DNA of 40,508 bases from Thermoplasmata archaeon (GTDB lineage Archaea; Thermoplasmatota; Thermoplasmata; Lutacidiplasmatales; UBA184). The stretch spans positions 1 through 40,508 of the forward strand of contig JASHOP010000019.1 in NCBI GenBank assembly GCA_030041075.1. Reading direction: 5' to 3'. This document shows, piece after piece, positions 1 to 8,060 of this stretch; within the stretch, counting starts at the first letter, position 1, and every line of letters starts with the position of its first letter. Made by a program: the position numbers and the translations under genes. The notes beneath the pieces are model-generated. The model was not told the DNA's origin and made no database searches. It saw nothing but the letters and a program-made list of their open reading frames with translations.

Positions 1-2
1 TC

Positions 3-557
3 ATCGCGATCTTCTACGGGATCGCCTCGATCCGGGAGCGCGAGCTCGGGATCATCACGAAGTTCCTGGTGAGCCCGGCGCCCCGGACGGTCCTCGTGGG
101 CGGCCGGGCGTTCTCGGCGAGCATGCGGGGCCTCTCCCAGGCGCTGATCGTCGTGCTGATCGCCCTCGGGCTCGGGGTCCGGTTGACGTCGAACGGACTC
201 GACTACGTGGGGATCGTCGTCGCGATCGTCCTCGGCTCGGCGTTGTTCTCGACCCTATCGATGATCATCGCGAGCCTGGTGAAGACCCAGGAGCGGTTCC
301 TCGGGATCGGCCAGCTGCTCACGATGCCCCTGTTCTTCGCGAGCAACGCGATCTACCCGATCGCGGACATGCCCCCGTGGCTGCGCCTCGTGGCGCACGC
401 CAACCCCCTCACCTACCTCGTGGACGCGCTGCGGATCCTGATGCTCCCGAACGGCACCGGGCTCTATCCCCTCGGCGTCGACCTGGGCATCCTCCTCGCC
501 GTCACGGTCGGCCTGATCCTGCTCGAGTCGCGCCTCTACCCACGGATGGCCCAGTAG
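3..557 (+). CDS. ABC-2 type transporter permease, C-terminal part
   Basis: The reading frame is open from the left edge, so the N-terminus is missing. The visible 184 residues hold about four hydrophobic spans and the segment ANPLTYLVDALR near residue 135, typical of the last loop of ABC-2 membrane subunits (DrrB/NodJ type). Such permeases form the channel of ATP-driven exporters for drugs, lipids or polysaccharides and work with a separate ATPase, which would be expected just upstream outside the window. A GTG at 69 is only an internal codon; the conserved stretch before it (IRERELGIITKFLVSP) shows that the gene starts earlier. Family assignment is firm; substrate is unknown. Confidence 0.85.
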   Translation: MAIFYGIASIRERELGIITKFLVSPAPRTVLVGGRAFSASMRGLSQALIVVLIALGLGVRLTSNGLDYVGIVVAIVLGSALFSTLSMIIASLVKTQERFLGIGQLLTMPLFFASNAIYPIADMPPWLRLVAHANPLTYLVDALRILMLPNGTGLYPLGVDLGILLAVTVGLILLESRLYPRMAQ

Positions 558-599
558 CCGGATGCCCCGGCGCGACCGCGGTCGCGGGCCGGGGCCGGG

Positions 600-1535
600 T
601 CAGGCGCCCCGCGATCCCGGCCCCCTAGCCCGGCCGAGCTGGGTCAGCAGCGTGAGGCCGAGGACGACCAGGGCGAACCCGAGGAGCTCCCACCAGTAGA
701 ACGGCTCGGCGAAGACCAGCGTCCCGATCGCGAGCGCGGCGATGGGGTTGACGTACGCCACCACGTTGGCCCGACCGGGGCCTACGCGGTGGTGGAGAAA
801 GAAGTAGAGCGTGTAGCCGGCGACCGAGGGCAGGGCCACCAGGTAGCCGAGCGAGAGCAGCACGCCGCCCGAGAGCGGCAGGGACGCGCGCGGCTCGAGG
901 ACCGGGAGCAACACCGCCAGCAACCCCGTCGCGGAGGCGAACTGGACGGAGACGCCCCAGAACGTCTCCCCCTCGGGCCGCGTCCGTCGCAGGAGGACCG
1001 ATCCGATCGCGAAGCCGGCCGAGGCTCCGACGACCTCGACCGGTCCCCACAGGCTGCTCGCGAGGGTGATCCCGGCCGGAGGGAACACCAAGACGAAGAC
1101 GCCCACGAACCCGACGGCCAGCCCGAGATACCCCCAGCGGTGCAACGTCTCCCCCGGGAGGAGGGGCAGGGCGAACAGCGCGGTCAGGAGGGGCGTCACC
1201 CCGATCAGGATCGCGGCCAGGTTCCCGGACGTGGTCGACTCTCCGAGGTAGAGGAGAAGCCCGTAGACGCCCACGAGGGGGATGCCGAGAAGCGCCGACA
1301 CGGCCAGGGCGCGCCGGGCCGGCCGACGCACCGAGCTCGCGGCCGCGATACCGAGGAACGCGATCGCGGTAATCCCGTAGCGCGCTGCGGCGAAGGCGAC
1401 CGGGCTTGCCCCGAGCACGATCCCGTAGCGGATCACCGGGTAGGCCGATCCCCAGATCAGCCCCACGAGGGCGAGGAGCAGGAGGCTGCGTCGGTCGCTC
1501 GCGGCGCTCGGTCCGGCGGCCGCCGACTCGGTCAC
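600..1535 (-). CDS. EamA/DMT-superfamily transporter
   Basis: A 311-residue protein with about ten predicted membrane helices arranged as two EamA repeats. The N-terminal repeat opens with LLALVGLIWGSAYPVIRYGI, a hallmark of drug/metabolite transporters (RhaT/YdcZ group), and the second repeat ends with ALVVLGLTLLTQLGRARG. Such proteins export or import small metabolites across the cytoplasmic membrane. The start is a GTG at 1535; no convincing AT box or ribosome site lies upstream, so the start is only the most economical choice. It converges on the ABC permease with a 42-nt gap. Substrate cannot be told from sequence. Confidence 0.85.
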   Translation of the reverse strand: MTESAAAGPSAASDRRSLLLLALVGLIWGSAYPVIRYGIVLGASPVAFAAARYGITAIAFLGIAAASSVRRPARRALAVSALLGIPLVGVYGLLLYLGESTTSGNLAAILIGVTPLLTALFALPLLPGETLHRWGYLGLAVGFVGVFVLVFPPAGITLASSLWGPVEVVGASAGFAIGSVLLRRTRPEGETFWGVSVQFASATGLLAVLLPVLEPRASLPLSGGVLLSLGYLVALPSVAGYTLYFFLHHRVGPGRANVVAYVNPIAALAIGTLVFAEPFYWWELLGFALVVLGLTLLTQLGRARGPGSRGA

Positions 1536-1713
1536 GGCCCCTCGGCCCCGTCGCCGGTGCCCCGATTCCGCCGGTCGTCGGCCGGATCGGTCCCACGGAC
1601 GGTCCCTCCCTCTCGCTGGTCGCGCGCGGCCCGGGCGGAGATGGGCGGTCTCAGCCGCGCGCCCTTATGATGTTCCCCGGCGTCGCCCTCGACCCGGAGA
1701 GGAACGAACCTCC

Positions 1714-1839
1714 ATGACCCGAACCCCCCGAAAGCGACCCTCGCCGTCCGGGAAGAAGCGACACCGCGTCGCCCGCCAACGTCGGATCGCCGCGCGTCGA
1801 AGGCAGGTCCCCCTCGGCGGGAACCGGGCTCGACGCTGA
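1714..1839 (+). CDS. Possible 41-residue arginine-rich basic protein
   Basis: A short frame starting MTRTPRKRPSPSGKKRH and ending in GNRARR. Roughly half of its residues are Arg, Lys or His, so it could bind nucleic acid. Support is circumstantial: an AT element (CTTATGA, 1664-1670) lies about 47 nt upstream and a GGAGAGG stretch (1695-1701) could be a ribosome site. Arg-rich translations are common by chance in this GC-rich DNA, and no family was recognised, so this remains tentative. Confidence 0.3.
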   Translation: MTRTPRKRPSPSGKKRHRVARQRRIAARRRQVPLGGNRARR

Positions 1840-2198
1840 ATCCGCCGCCGGGCGCCCGGCTCCTCCGACCCTCCCCGGCGACGCCGCGACGGCCACCGGC
1901 GGCGCCGGGCCGGTTGCTCGCCCCGCGCGCGCGGGCGGGTACCCGGGTCGGACGACCGACCCGTGAGCCGGGGCCGGCGTCCTTCCCGGTCGATCGACCT
2001 TGCGAGGGGAGTGGCCGGCCCGGACGGATCGGCCGGCGGCACGACCTTCGAGAAGCACGCGGACAACGCCGAGGGGCCCGGCTCAGAACCTACTACAAGT
2101 TACGTAGATTCGAGACGGCCCCGAGCGGCTCGGTTGTCCTGGCTCGCATGCTCCCGCGGCGTACCCCCGGCGCGACGCGACGGCGGGCCGGTCCTCGG
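1840..2198. other. Gene-poor spacer
   Basis: About 360 nt between the small basic frame and the end of the cyclase gene. The only AT-rich island is at 2092-2112 and contains the imperfect dyad CTAC-N7-GTAG, placed where transcription of the cyclase would end. Frames here on both strands are Arg/Pro-rich and have no recognisable domain, so I call no gene. Confidence 0.4.
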
Positions 2199-4163
2199 TC
2201 ACGAGAGGTCGGGTGTCCCCCGCCGTAGACCGCCCACGGGCAGCCCGTACTGCCGGAGCAGCGCGACGAACCGGGGTTCGTCTCGGACCGTGGCGAACCA
2301 GGGGCCGTGGTAGTACAGCCAGAGGACGCGGTCCCCTTCCCGATGGGCGACCTCGAGCAGGTCCAGCGCCTGCGTCTTCTCGCCGAGGGCGCCGTACAGC
2401 ATCGCGAGATCGGACTTCGAGAGGTACGACTTCGCCTCGCCGCGCTCGATCTCCGCGGCGAGGGCCCGGGCCGCCTCGGGCCTCCCGACCAGCGCGTTCA
2501 GCAGGGCGTGGTCGTACACGACGTTGGCCTTCGCCCCCGTCGTCGGGAAGTCGGCCTCGCGCCGGGCGTCGGCGATCCGTCCCGCCCCGAGGTACGCCAG
2601 CCCGAGAGCCACGTGGCTCGCCACGCCCGTCGGGTTGGCATCGCGCGCCTCCTCGGCGTAGGCGATCGCCGCGTCGTACTTCCCCTGCAGGAGATTGATC
2701 CAGGAGAGGAGCCCTCCGGACTCGGAGCCCGGATCGAGCTGGAGCACCCGGCGATACTCGTCCTCGGCCTCCTCGAACCGGTCGAGCGCGACGAGCATCA
2801 ACGCGAAGAAGCGATGGGCGGTCACGTTGCTCGCGTTGAGGGCGATCGCCCGGCCGAACTCCTCCTCGGCCCGTTGCCAATCCTGGTCGAACTGGAACGC
2901 GATGTTCCCCAGCGAGGAGTGGGCGTCCGAGGAGCTCGGGTCCAGCGCGAGGGCCCGGGCCGCGAGCTCGCGCGCCCGGGGCATCACCTCCGGCATCGGC
3001 ATGTACTCCCCCGACGCCACCACGTAGAGGTTGGCCCAGGCTGCGTAGGCCTCCGCAAAGTTCGGATCGAGCCGAGTCGCCTGGTCAAAGCAGCGGATCG
3101 CCTCGTCGTTCCCCTCCCCGTCCGGCTTTCTCGAAGCGACCAGACCCCGCAGGTACAGGTCGTAGGCGGCCAGGTCCGGGGTCGGCTTCGTCCGGCCCGC
3201 GCTCGCCCCCGCTCTCGCGAACTCGAGCTTGAGGGCCTGGGCCGTCCGCTCGGCGATGTCCGACTGGATGGCGAAGACGTCGTCGATCTCGCGGTTGTAG
3301 CTGGTCGCCCAGACATGGCCCTGGGACTCCACGTCGATCAGCTGGAGCGTGATGCGGATGCGGTTCCCGGCCTTCCGAACGCTCCCCTCGAGAACGGAGT
3401 CGACCCCGAGCTCGGCGCCCACCTGGGCCACCGACTTCGGGGCGAGCTTGTACGGCGCCACGGACGTTCGGGCGATGACGCTGAGCCCGCGGACCTGGGA
3501 GAGGACGGAGATCAACTCCTCCGTGAGGCCGTCGGCAAAGTACTCGTCCCGGGGGTCGGGGCTGATGTTGGCGAGGGGGAGAACCGCGAGGTGGCGCCCG
3601 TCCCGCCGCCCTCCGGAGCGGGACCCCGAGCTCCGGTCGGCCCAGGGTTGCAGCACCTTGTACACACCGACCGGCAGCCGCACGTTCTTGAGGTCCGTGG
3701 GCGGCATCTTCACGAGCGGGTTCGCGATCTTGTTCTGGATCTGGTCGAACACCTGCTGGGTGAGGCAGATCCCCTCCGGCTCGGCCAACGCCTCGATCCG
3801 GGAGGCGATGTTCACCGCGTCCCCGAGCACGTCCCCGTTCGTCCGGACCACGTCCCCGACGTGGATCCCGATCCGAAGCCGGATCTCCCGGCCGTGACCC
3901 GGGGCCGTGTTGAGCTCGTGCAGGGTCCGCTGGATCTCGACGGCGCATCGCGCCGCGTCCAGGGCGCTTTCGAACTCGACCAGGAACGCGTCGCCCACGG
4001 TCTTGACCTCACGGCCCCGGAACTTCTCGAAGATCGGCCGGAGCAGGCGATTGTGGCGGTCGAGAACGGTCAGCGCTTCCGCTTCGTCGTCCTGGGCGAG
4101 CGCCGTGTAGCCCACCATGTCGGTGAACATGATCGCAGCCAGGTGCCGTACCCCTGCGGCCAC
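2199..4163 (-). CDS. Class III adenylate cyclase with TolB-like domain and TPR repeats
   Basis: A 654-residue predicted cytosolic protein. Residues 5-165 form a class III nucleotide cyclase domain: metal-binding aspartates D15 (FTDMVGY) and D58 (KTVGDAF), substrate-selecting K54 and D115, and transition-state N118 and R122 (LGDAVNIASR). All are present, so cyclase activity with ATP preference is predicted. Residues about 190-340 resemble the TolB-like/FlgO-like domain found after such cyclases (LAVLPLANIS, FADGLTEELI). The rest is a TPR array (for example NFAEAYAAWANLY, SDAHSSLGNIAF) for protein contacts. The GTG at 4163 is chosen because an AT box is centred 26 nt upstream, giving a leaderless mRNA. 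The frame stays open upstream but has only Arg/Ser-rich filler. A cNMP-binding protein at 10015 could be its receptor. Confidence 0.92.
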   Translation of the reverse strand: MAAGVRHLAAIMFTDMVGYTALAQDDEAEALTVLDRHNRLLRPIFEKFRGREVKTVGDAFLVEFESALDAARCAVEIQRTLHELNTAPGHGREIRLRIGIHVGDVVRTNGDVLGDAVNIASRIEALAEPEGICLTQQVFDQIQNKIANPLVKMPPTDLKNVRLPVGVYKVLQPWADRSSGSRSGGRRDGRHLAVLPLANISPDPRDEYFADGLTEELISVLSQVRGLSVIARTSVAPYKLAPKSVAQVGAELGVDSVLEGSVRKAGNRIRITLQLIDVESQGHVWATSYNREIDDVFAIQSDIAERTAQALKLEFARAGASAGRTKPTPDLAAYDLYLRGLVASRKPDGEGNDEAIRCFDQATRLDPNFAEAYAAWANLYVVASGEYMPMPEVMPRARELAARALALDPSSSDAHSSLGNIAFQFDQDWQRAEEEFGRAIALNASNVTAHRFFALMLVALDRFEEAEDEYRRVLQLDPGSESGGLLSWINLLQGKYDAAIAYAEEARDANPTGVASHVALGLAYLGAGRIADARREADFPTTGAKANVVYDHALLNALVGRPEAARALAAEIERGEAKSYLSKSDLAMLYGALGEKTQALDLLEVAHREGDRVLWLYYHGPWFATVRDEPRFVALLRQYGLPVGGLRRGTPDLS

Positions 4164-4185
4164 GGTCGCCGGACGGGGTCGCCCC

Positions 4186-4193
4186 AAAATAAA
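4186..4193 (-). promoter_or_regulatory. AT box (TTTATTTT) of the cyclase gene
   Basis: On the minus strand TTTATTTT is followed 26 nt (centre to start) later by the GTG at 4163. This is the spacing of an archaeal TATA box in a leaderless gene, and it decides the start of the cyclase. Confidence 0.65.
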
Positions 4194-4284
4194 CGCTCCC
4201 TCCGCGCCGTCGGCGGAACCGGGGAGGCGGCTCGACCCCCCGGTGGCGAGACCGCGGACGTCGGAACCCCGCCGGCCTCTGGCC

Positions 4285-5406
4285 CTAGAACCTGGCCGAG
4301 TGGAGCGACGAGCAGTACCGGGCGAGGAACGGATCGTTGCCAACCCGGCCGAGTCCGAGCGAGGCGGCCTCCCGACCGAGGGCCGGAGCAAAGCTCCACC
4401 CGAGCCGGAACCCGCCGGTCGCGACCACGACCCGATCCTGCTTGCCGACGGTCGGCAGCCCGTCCGGCGTGCACGGACGTGAACCCTCCTGGAAGTCCAG
4501 GATCGCCTCGATCGCGACCTCGCGGCGTATGGCGTCGAGCACCCGATCGACGTGGAACGGCGAGCGGGAGAGGTCGAAGTCCCACCCGCCCGTGGCCTTG
4601 ATCTCATCCCCGAACGGCACGATGGCGATCCCGCGATCGACGAAGATCGTCGCGCGGTCCACGGTCCCACGGGTGCGCAGGTGCCATCCGTACCCTCGGA
4701 CGCCGGTGATCGGGACCCCCAGCCGGCGGCAGCCGACGCCCGTGCACACGACCGCGGCGTCGAACCGCGATGAGGAGGTGGCCGTGGAAACGGTCCCGTC
4801 GAGCTTCACCGACCGCACACGCTGGCGGACGACCTCGGTCCTCACCAGCTCCCGGGCCATCCTCGCGACGAACCGCTCGGTGTGCAGCCAGCTGACCTCG
4901 GGGAACAGCAGGGCTCCCGCGCGCCCCTCCTCGGGCCTCGCCTCGACGGGCGCGGTCGAAGCGGAGGCGAGCGCCAGCTCCCTCTCCTCCGCGAAGTGCG
5001 AGGGGTCGTCGAACCGCTCGACCAGCCCGCCGGGGGTGTAGGCGAAGTCGTTCCTCGTCTCGGCGAGCGCCCGGTACTCGGCTACCGAGGTCGCGGAGAG
5101 TTCGCGCACGACCGGCTCCATGCGCTCGTGCGGGACCCGCTCGAGCTGGCGGAGGCTCTCGACCAGCCAGGTACCATCGACCCTGCGGAACGCGGCCGTT
5201 CCGCTTCGCCAGAACCTCCCGACCCGGCGCAGGAACGAGAAGGTGTTCGTTCGGTAGGCGGTCGTCGGCTCGATGATCCCCGCCGCGTGGACCGAGCCGG
5301 CGCCCAGGGCCCGCTCCTCGAAGAGCGTGGTCTCGACCCCCTCCTTCTCAAGGTACCAGGCCGTGAACAGTCCGACGATGCCGCCGCCGACCACGGCGAT
5401 CCTCAT
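4285..5406 (-). CDS. FAD-dependent amine/amino-acid oxidoreductase (DAO family, DadA-like)
   Basis: A 373-residue protein starting with the Rossmann dinucleotide motif VVGGGIVGLFTAWYLEKEG followed by an acidic residue (TLFEE), and ending with VVATGGFRLGWSFAPALG, the C-terminal FAD-binding signature of the D-amino-acid oxidase/glycine oxidase/DadA family. The middle carries the PDGLPTVGK segment typical of the family. Members oxidise the C-N bond of amino acids or N-methyl amines and feed electrons to oxygen or a quinone. The ATG at 5406 is preceded by GAGGTCGG as ribosome site. It ends 121 nt upstream of the cyclase start. The exact substrate cannot be inferred. Confidence 0.85.
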   Translation of the reverse strand: MRIAVVGGGIVGLFTAWYLEKEGVETTLFEERALGAGSVHAAGIIEPTTAYRTNTFSFLRRVGRFWRSGTAAFRRVDGTWLVESLRQLERVPHERMEPVVRELSATSVAEYRALAETRNDFAYTPGGLVERFDDPSHFAEERELALASASTAPVEARPEEGRAGALLFPEVSWLHTERFVARMARELVRTEVVRQRVRSVKLDGTVSTATSSSRFDAAVVCTGVGCRRLGVPITGVRGYGWHLRTRGTVDRATIFVDRGIAIVPFGDEIKATGGWDFDLSRSPFHVDRVLDAIRREVAIEAILDFQEGSRPCTPDGLPTVGKQDRVVVATGGFRLGWSFAPALGREAASLGLGRVGNDPFLARYCSSLHSARF

Positions 5407-5512
5407 CGTCCGACCTCGGGTCTCCCGTCGCCCAGCAAGATCGGACCCCGGACGGGGGAATCTCGCCCGGGGCTTGAAAGTGCGGAGCGCTCGAAGGTGC
5501 CGGGCGGCGGAC

Positions 5513-5902
5513 TCAATCGGTGCGGTTCGATATCAGGAACTCGTTGCCGTCCGGGTCCGCGACGACCGCTCGCACAAAGCTTCCGATCGACGTCTCCACG
5601 GTCGTCGGCTCGGCGGTCACCTGCCCGCCGCGGCGCGCGATCTCCCGGCACGCGGCGACGGGGTCCGGGTTCCTGAAAACTATCCCCGACACCGTCCCGG
5701 GATCCCGGCCTCCTTCGCCCGGAGCGGCCGGGTGCATCGTCAGCAGCGTCGAGGTCCCGGGGAGCGCGAACACGAGGCGGTTCGCCTTCTCGTCGAACAG
5801 CAGCTCCTTCAGGCCGAGAACGTCCCGGTAGAAGCGCCGCGCCCTCTCGGCATCTCGAATGTGGACGGTTACGGCGTGGAGCCCCGCGATGACCTCGCCC
5901 AC
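5513..5902 (-). CDS. VOC (glyoxalase/bleomycin resistance) family protein
   Basis: A 129-residue single-domain protein with the beta-alpha-beta-beta-beta repeat of the VOC superfamily: ITVHIRD-type first strand, RRFYRDVLGLKE helix-turn, and the terminal DPDGNEFLISN. Members bind a divalent metal between paired repeats and act as dioxygenases, glyoxalases or antibiotic-binding proteins; the ligand is not predictable here. The GTG at 5902 is preferred because an AT element (GATTATCG, 5926-5933) is centred about 26 nt upstream. The open frame extends further to 6133 only through low-complexity Arg/Gly codons. It lies 106 nt upstream of the FAD oxidoreductase. Confidence 0.85.
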   Translation of the reverse strand: MGEVIAGLHAVTVHIRDAERARRFYRDVLGLKELLFDEKANRLVFALPGTSTLLTMHPAAPGEGGRDPGTVSGIVFRNPDPVAACREIARRGGQVTAEPTTVETSIGSFVRAVVADPDGNEFLISNRTD

Positions 5903-6050
5903 GCTACGGTATCGGCGCGGGGGGCGATAATCGTTCGCGCCCCGGATCCGGTGTGAGCCGGCCCCCTCCGCCGATGCCCCCACGGGATCGCCCGCCCGGC
6001 CCCGAGACGTTCGCGGGCCGGAGGCTAACGAAGTCGCACGGCGAGGCGGG

Positions 6051-6248
6051 ATGAGCTCACCGCACACACTGGGACCGCGTGGCGAAGCCGAGCGCGGGCC
6101 GAGGAAGCCGGAACCACGAGCGCGGAAGTTCACGACCCGGGCGTCCGGGAGGGGGCTGGCGGTCGGAACGCTCGGTTCGCGGAAGGTCGAGCAACAACGG
6201 ATGACCAGGGCGGTGCGGGGGCGGTCCCCCTACCCTGCCGGGCGATAG
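6051..6248 (+). CDS. Uncertain 65-residue basic protein
   Basis: An ATG frame located 25 nt downstream of the centre of a weak AT element (GGCTAACG, 6023-6030), the spacing seen for leaderless genes in this window. The product is Arg/Gly/Pro-rich without recognisable domain. It fills the otherwise empty 440-nt spacer between the VOC gene and the DUF4129 operon. Composition resembles chance frames, so confidence is low. Confidence 0.25.
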   Translation: MSSPHTLGPRGEAERGPRKPEPRARKFTTRASGRGLAVGTLGSRKVEQQRMTRAVRGRSPYPAGR

Positions 6249-6342
6249 CCGAGACCACCCGACCGGAGACCGGGCGGGATAGCAGCGCCTAGGAAGGCAG
6301 ATAACTCGTGGAACCCATGGGTCATGTGGGGGGGCTCCTACC

Positions 6343-7659
6343 ATGCCCCGATCGAGGCGGTTCTCACCGACCCTGATCTTCATCGGCGCGCTGGCGGTGG
6401 CGGCCGGGTCGGCCGCCGGCCTTCTCGGCATCGCCTCGCCGTCGACCGCCTCGGCGGCGGTGTCGGGCTCACCGCCCATCGCCATCGACCTGCTGTTGCT
6501 GATGCCGGTGGTGGCTCTCGTAGCGGTCGTCGCCTACGCCGCGTTCCGGCCCCCCCGGTCGGCCGCGGACCCCGGGGAAGAGCTCTCGGGAGCGGCGCTC
6601 GATGCCGGAGACCAGGGAGGTCAGGCTCGCCCCGCGACCGTGGCCCGGCTCCCGGGCGCGGCACGGAGGTGGACGCCCCGACCCGCGGTCGTCGCGGTCG
6701 TGGTCGTGGTCATCGCCCTGGCCGGTCTCATAGTCTCGCTGCCGTCGGCGAACACCACGCTCCGGACCTCCTCGGGGGGAGCCCCGATCGCCGGCGGTTC
6801 GGGAGGAGGTACCGTCGGTGGCAGCGGCACCGGCAACTCGGGCAACGGAGGAGCCGGACCGAACGGCTCCTCGGGAACGGGCGGCTCGGGCGGAGGTTCG
6901 AAGGGCGACAACGGCACCGGAGGCTCGGGGAACGGGACCGGGGGGTCGGGATCCGGCGGCTCGGGCGGAGGCTCCAAGGGCGACAACGGGACCGGAGGCT
7001 CCGGGAACGGGACGGGTGGCTCGGGGAACGGAACGAACCACACCGGCGGAGGCTCGGGGGGCCGCGGCTCGGGATCCGGGGGCGGCGGGTCGTCCCAAGG
7101 CGGTAGCTCGGGAAGCAGCACCGGCGGCGTCGCTTCCGCGAGCACGCCGGCCCCACCGTTCGGCGCCTGGGAGGCGTTCGGACTCATCGCCATCCTGTCG
7201 ATCGTGGCCGCCGCCGTGCTCGTTCCCCGGGTCGCGGCCCGGGCCGGAAAGAGCCGGGCCCCGGCGACGCGGCGTTCCCTCTCGGGCCCGCCTCCCGCCG
7301 ACGTGCCGTCGGCGGCGTTCCTGGCCGCGAGAAGCAGGGCGACCGAAGCGCTCCATCGGGCCCAGTCGAACCTCGATGGATCGACCGATCCCCATGCGGT
7401 CATCGTTCGACTGTACGGCCTCCTGATCTCCGCGCTCGAGCCCCGCATGGGCGAGAACGCCCGCTACACGGCGGAGGAGATCCACCGTAAGCTCCTGCTG
7501 CCGCTCGGCGTCCGGCCGAAGGCCGCCGAGCGCCTGACCCGTGTATTTGAGGAGGCGTGCTATTCGTCGCATCCGATGGGCGCCCAAGCCGTTCGGGCCG
7601 TACGCGAGTCGATCCAGCTCGCCGAGTACGACCTTCGCGCTTCCCGCGCGATCGGATGA
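6343..7659 (+). CDS. Membrane protein with glycine/serine linker and C-terminal DUF4129 domain
   Basis: A 438-residue protein. Hydrophobic spans lie at about 9-30, 48-68 and 115-134; then comes a 130-residue Gly/Ser/Asn/Thr linker (140-270), a fourth span (277-296), and a soluble C-terminal DUF4129 domain (about 330-435; YTAEEIHRKLLLPLGV and RVFEEACYSSHPMG are typical). The linker region has eight N-x-S/T sequons (N137, N174, N190, N197, N215, N222, N229, N232), suggesting an extracellular glycosylated stalk or spacer. DUF4129 proteins accompany DUF58 proteins and MoxR ATPases in cell-envelope or complex-assembly loci. It is the first gene of a tightly coupled operon; its stop overlaps the next start as ATGA. 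Confidence 0.85.
   Translation: MPRSRRFSPTLIFIGALAVAAGSAAGLLGIASPSTASAAVSGSPPIAIDLLLLMPVVALVAVVAYAAFRPPRSAADPGEELSGAALDAGDQGGQARPATVARLPGAARRWTPRPAVVAVVVVVIALAGLIVSLPSANTTLRTSSGGAPIAGGSGGGTVGGSGTGNSGNGGAGPNGSSGTGGSGGGSKGDNGTGGSGNGTGGSGSGGSGGGSKGDNGTGGSGNGTGGSGNGTNHTGGGSGGRGSGSGGGGSSQGGSSGSSTGGVASASTPAPPFGAWEAFGLIAILSIVAAAVLVPRVAARAGKSRAPATRRSLSGPPPADVPSAAFLAARSRATEALHRAQSNLDGSTDPHAVIVRLYGLLISALEPRMGENARYTAEEIHRKLLLPLGVRPKAAERLTRVFEEACYSSHPMGAQAVRAVRESIQLAEYDLRASRAIG
6883..7032 (+). repeat. Two 75-bp in-frame tandem repeats encoding the sequon-rich linker
   Basis: Two consecutive 75-bp units (6883-6957 and 6958-7032) encode the 25-residue pattern beginning GSGGGSKGDNGTGGSGNGTG twice. Codon choice differs between copies (GGTTCG versus GGCTCC), so the duplication is old enough to have drifted at synonymous sites while the peptide stayed conserved. 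Confidence 0.8.
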
Positions 7660-8060
7660 ACGCCCCGTTCCGCTGGACGTTCCCGGGGATCGCGGGGATC
7701 GCGACGCTCGTCGCCCTGCTCGTCGGGGCCAACCCCGACATCGCCATCGCCGCCGCCACGGTGGCGGTCGCCTCCGGAGGGCTGGCGCTCTGGGACTCGG
7801 TCCGCTCCCGGACGCCCGCGTCGGGGACTCCCCGGACGGGCTACTCGCTCCCGGTCGACATGAGCGAGCTCTGGTTCCACACGGGGGCGACGAGCCAGGA
7901 GGCGATCGTCCTTCTGCTGGACCGGATCGACCGGGCGGTGGCGCATCCCGAGATGCCGGCACGGGACCGGGATGAGACCGCGCGGTTGAGCCGGCTCCCC
8001 CGGGACCAGTTCCTGAGCTACGTGGAGAGCCGTCTGAGCGAGCTCGAGGCCGCCTCGTGA
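7656..8060 (+). CDS. Small membrane protein of the DUF4129/DUF58 cluster (DUF7269-like)
   Basis: A 134-residue protein with two hydrophobic spans at about 9-27 and 29-46 followed by a charged cytosolic domain of about 80 residues (helical; RLPRDQFLSYVESRLSELE). Its ATG overlaps the stop of the DUF4129 gene (ATGA, 7656-7659), so translation is probably coupled. Its position between DUF4129 and DUF58 genes and its layout match the small DUF7269-type subunits of haloarchaeal clusters; the match is positional and architectural rather than a clear sequence match. Role unknown, probably an assembly partner. Confidence 0.75.
   Translation: MNAPFRWTFPGIAGIATLVALLVGANPDIAIAAATVAVASGGLALWDSVRSRTPASGTPRTGYSLPVDMSELWFHTGATSQEAIVLLLDRIDRAVAHPEMPARDRDETARLSRLPRDQFLSYVESRLSELEAAS

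Noticed and set aside
1665-2066. 133-codon minus-strand frame starting at TTG 2066
   Set aside because: Some AT sequence lies upstream, but the product is Arg/Pro-rich with no domain and would run antisense through the small basic frame at 1714.
2307-4601. 764-codon open frame on the plus strand opposite the cyclase
   Set aside because: The translation is Arg/Glu/Leu/Gly-biased without a domain; it mirrors the third-position GC bias of the real gene.
4164-4670. N-terminal extension of the adenylate cyclase to 4670
   Set aside because: The extra 169 residues are Arg/Ser/Gly filler, overlap the FAD oxidoreductase gene and contain the AT box that serves GTG 4163.
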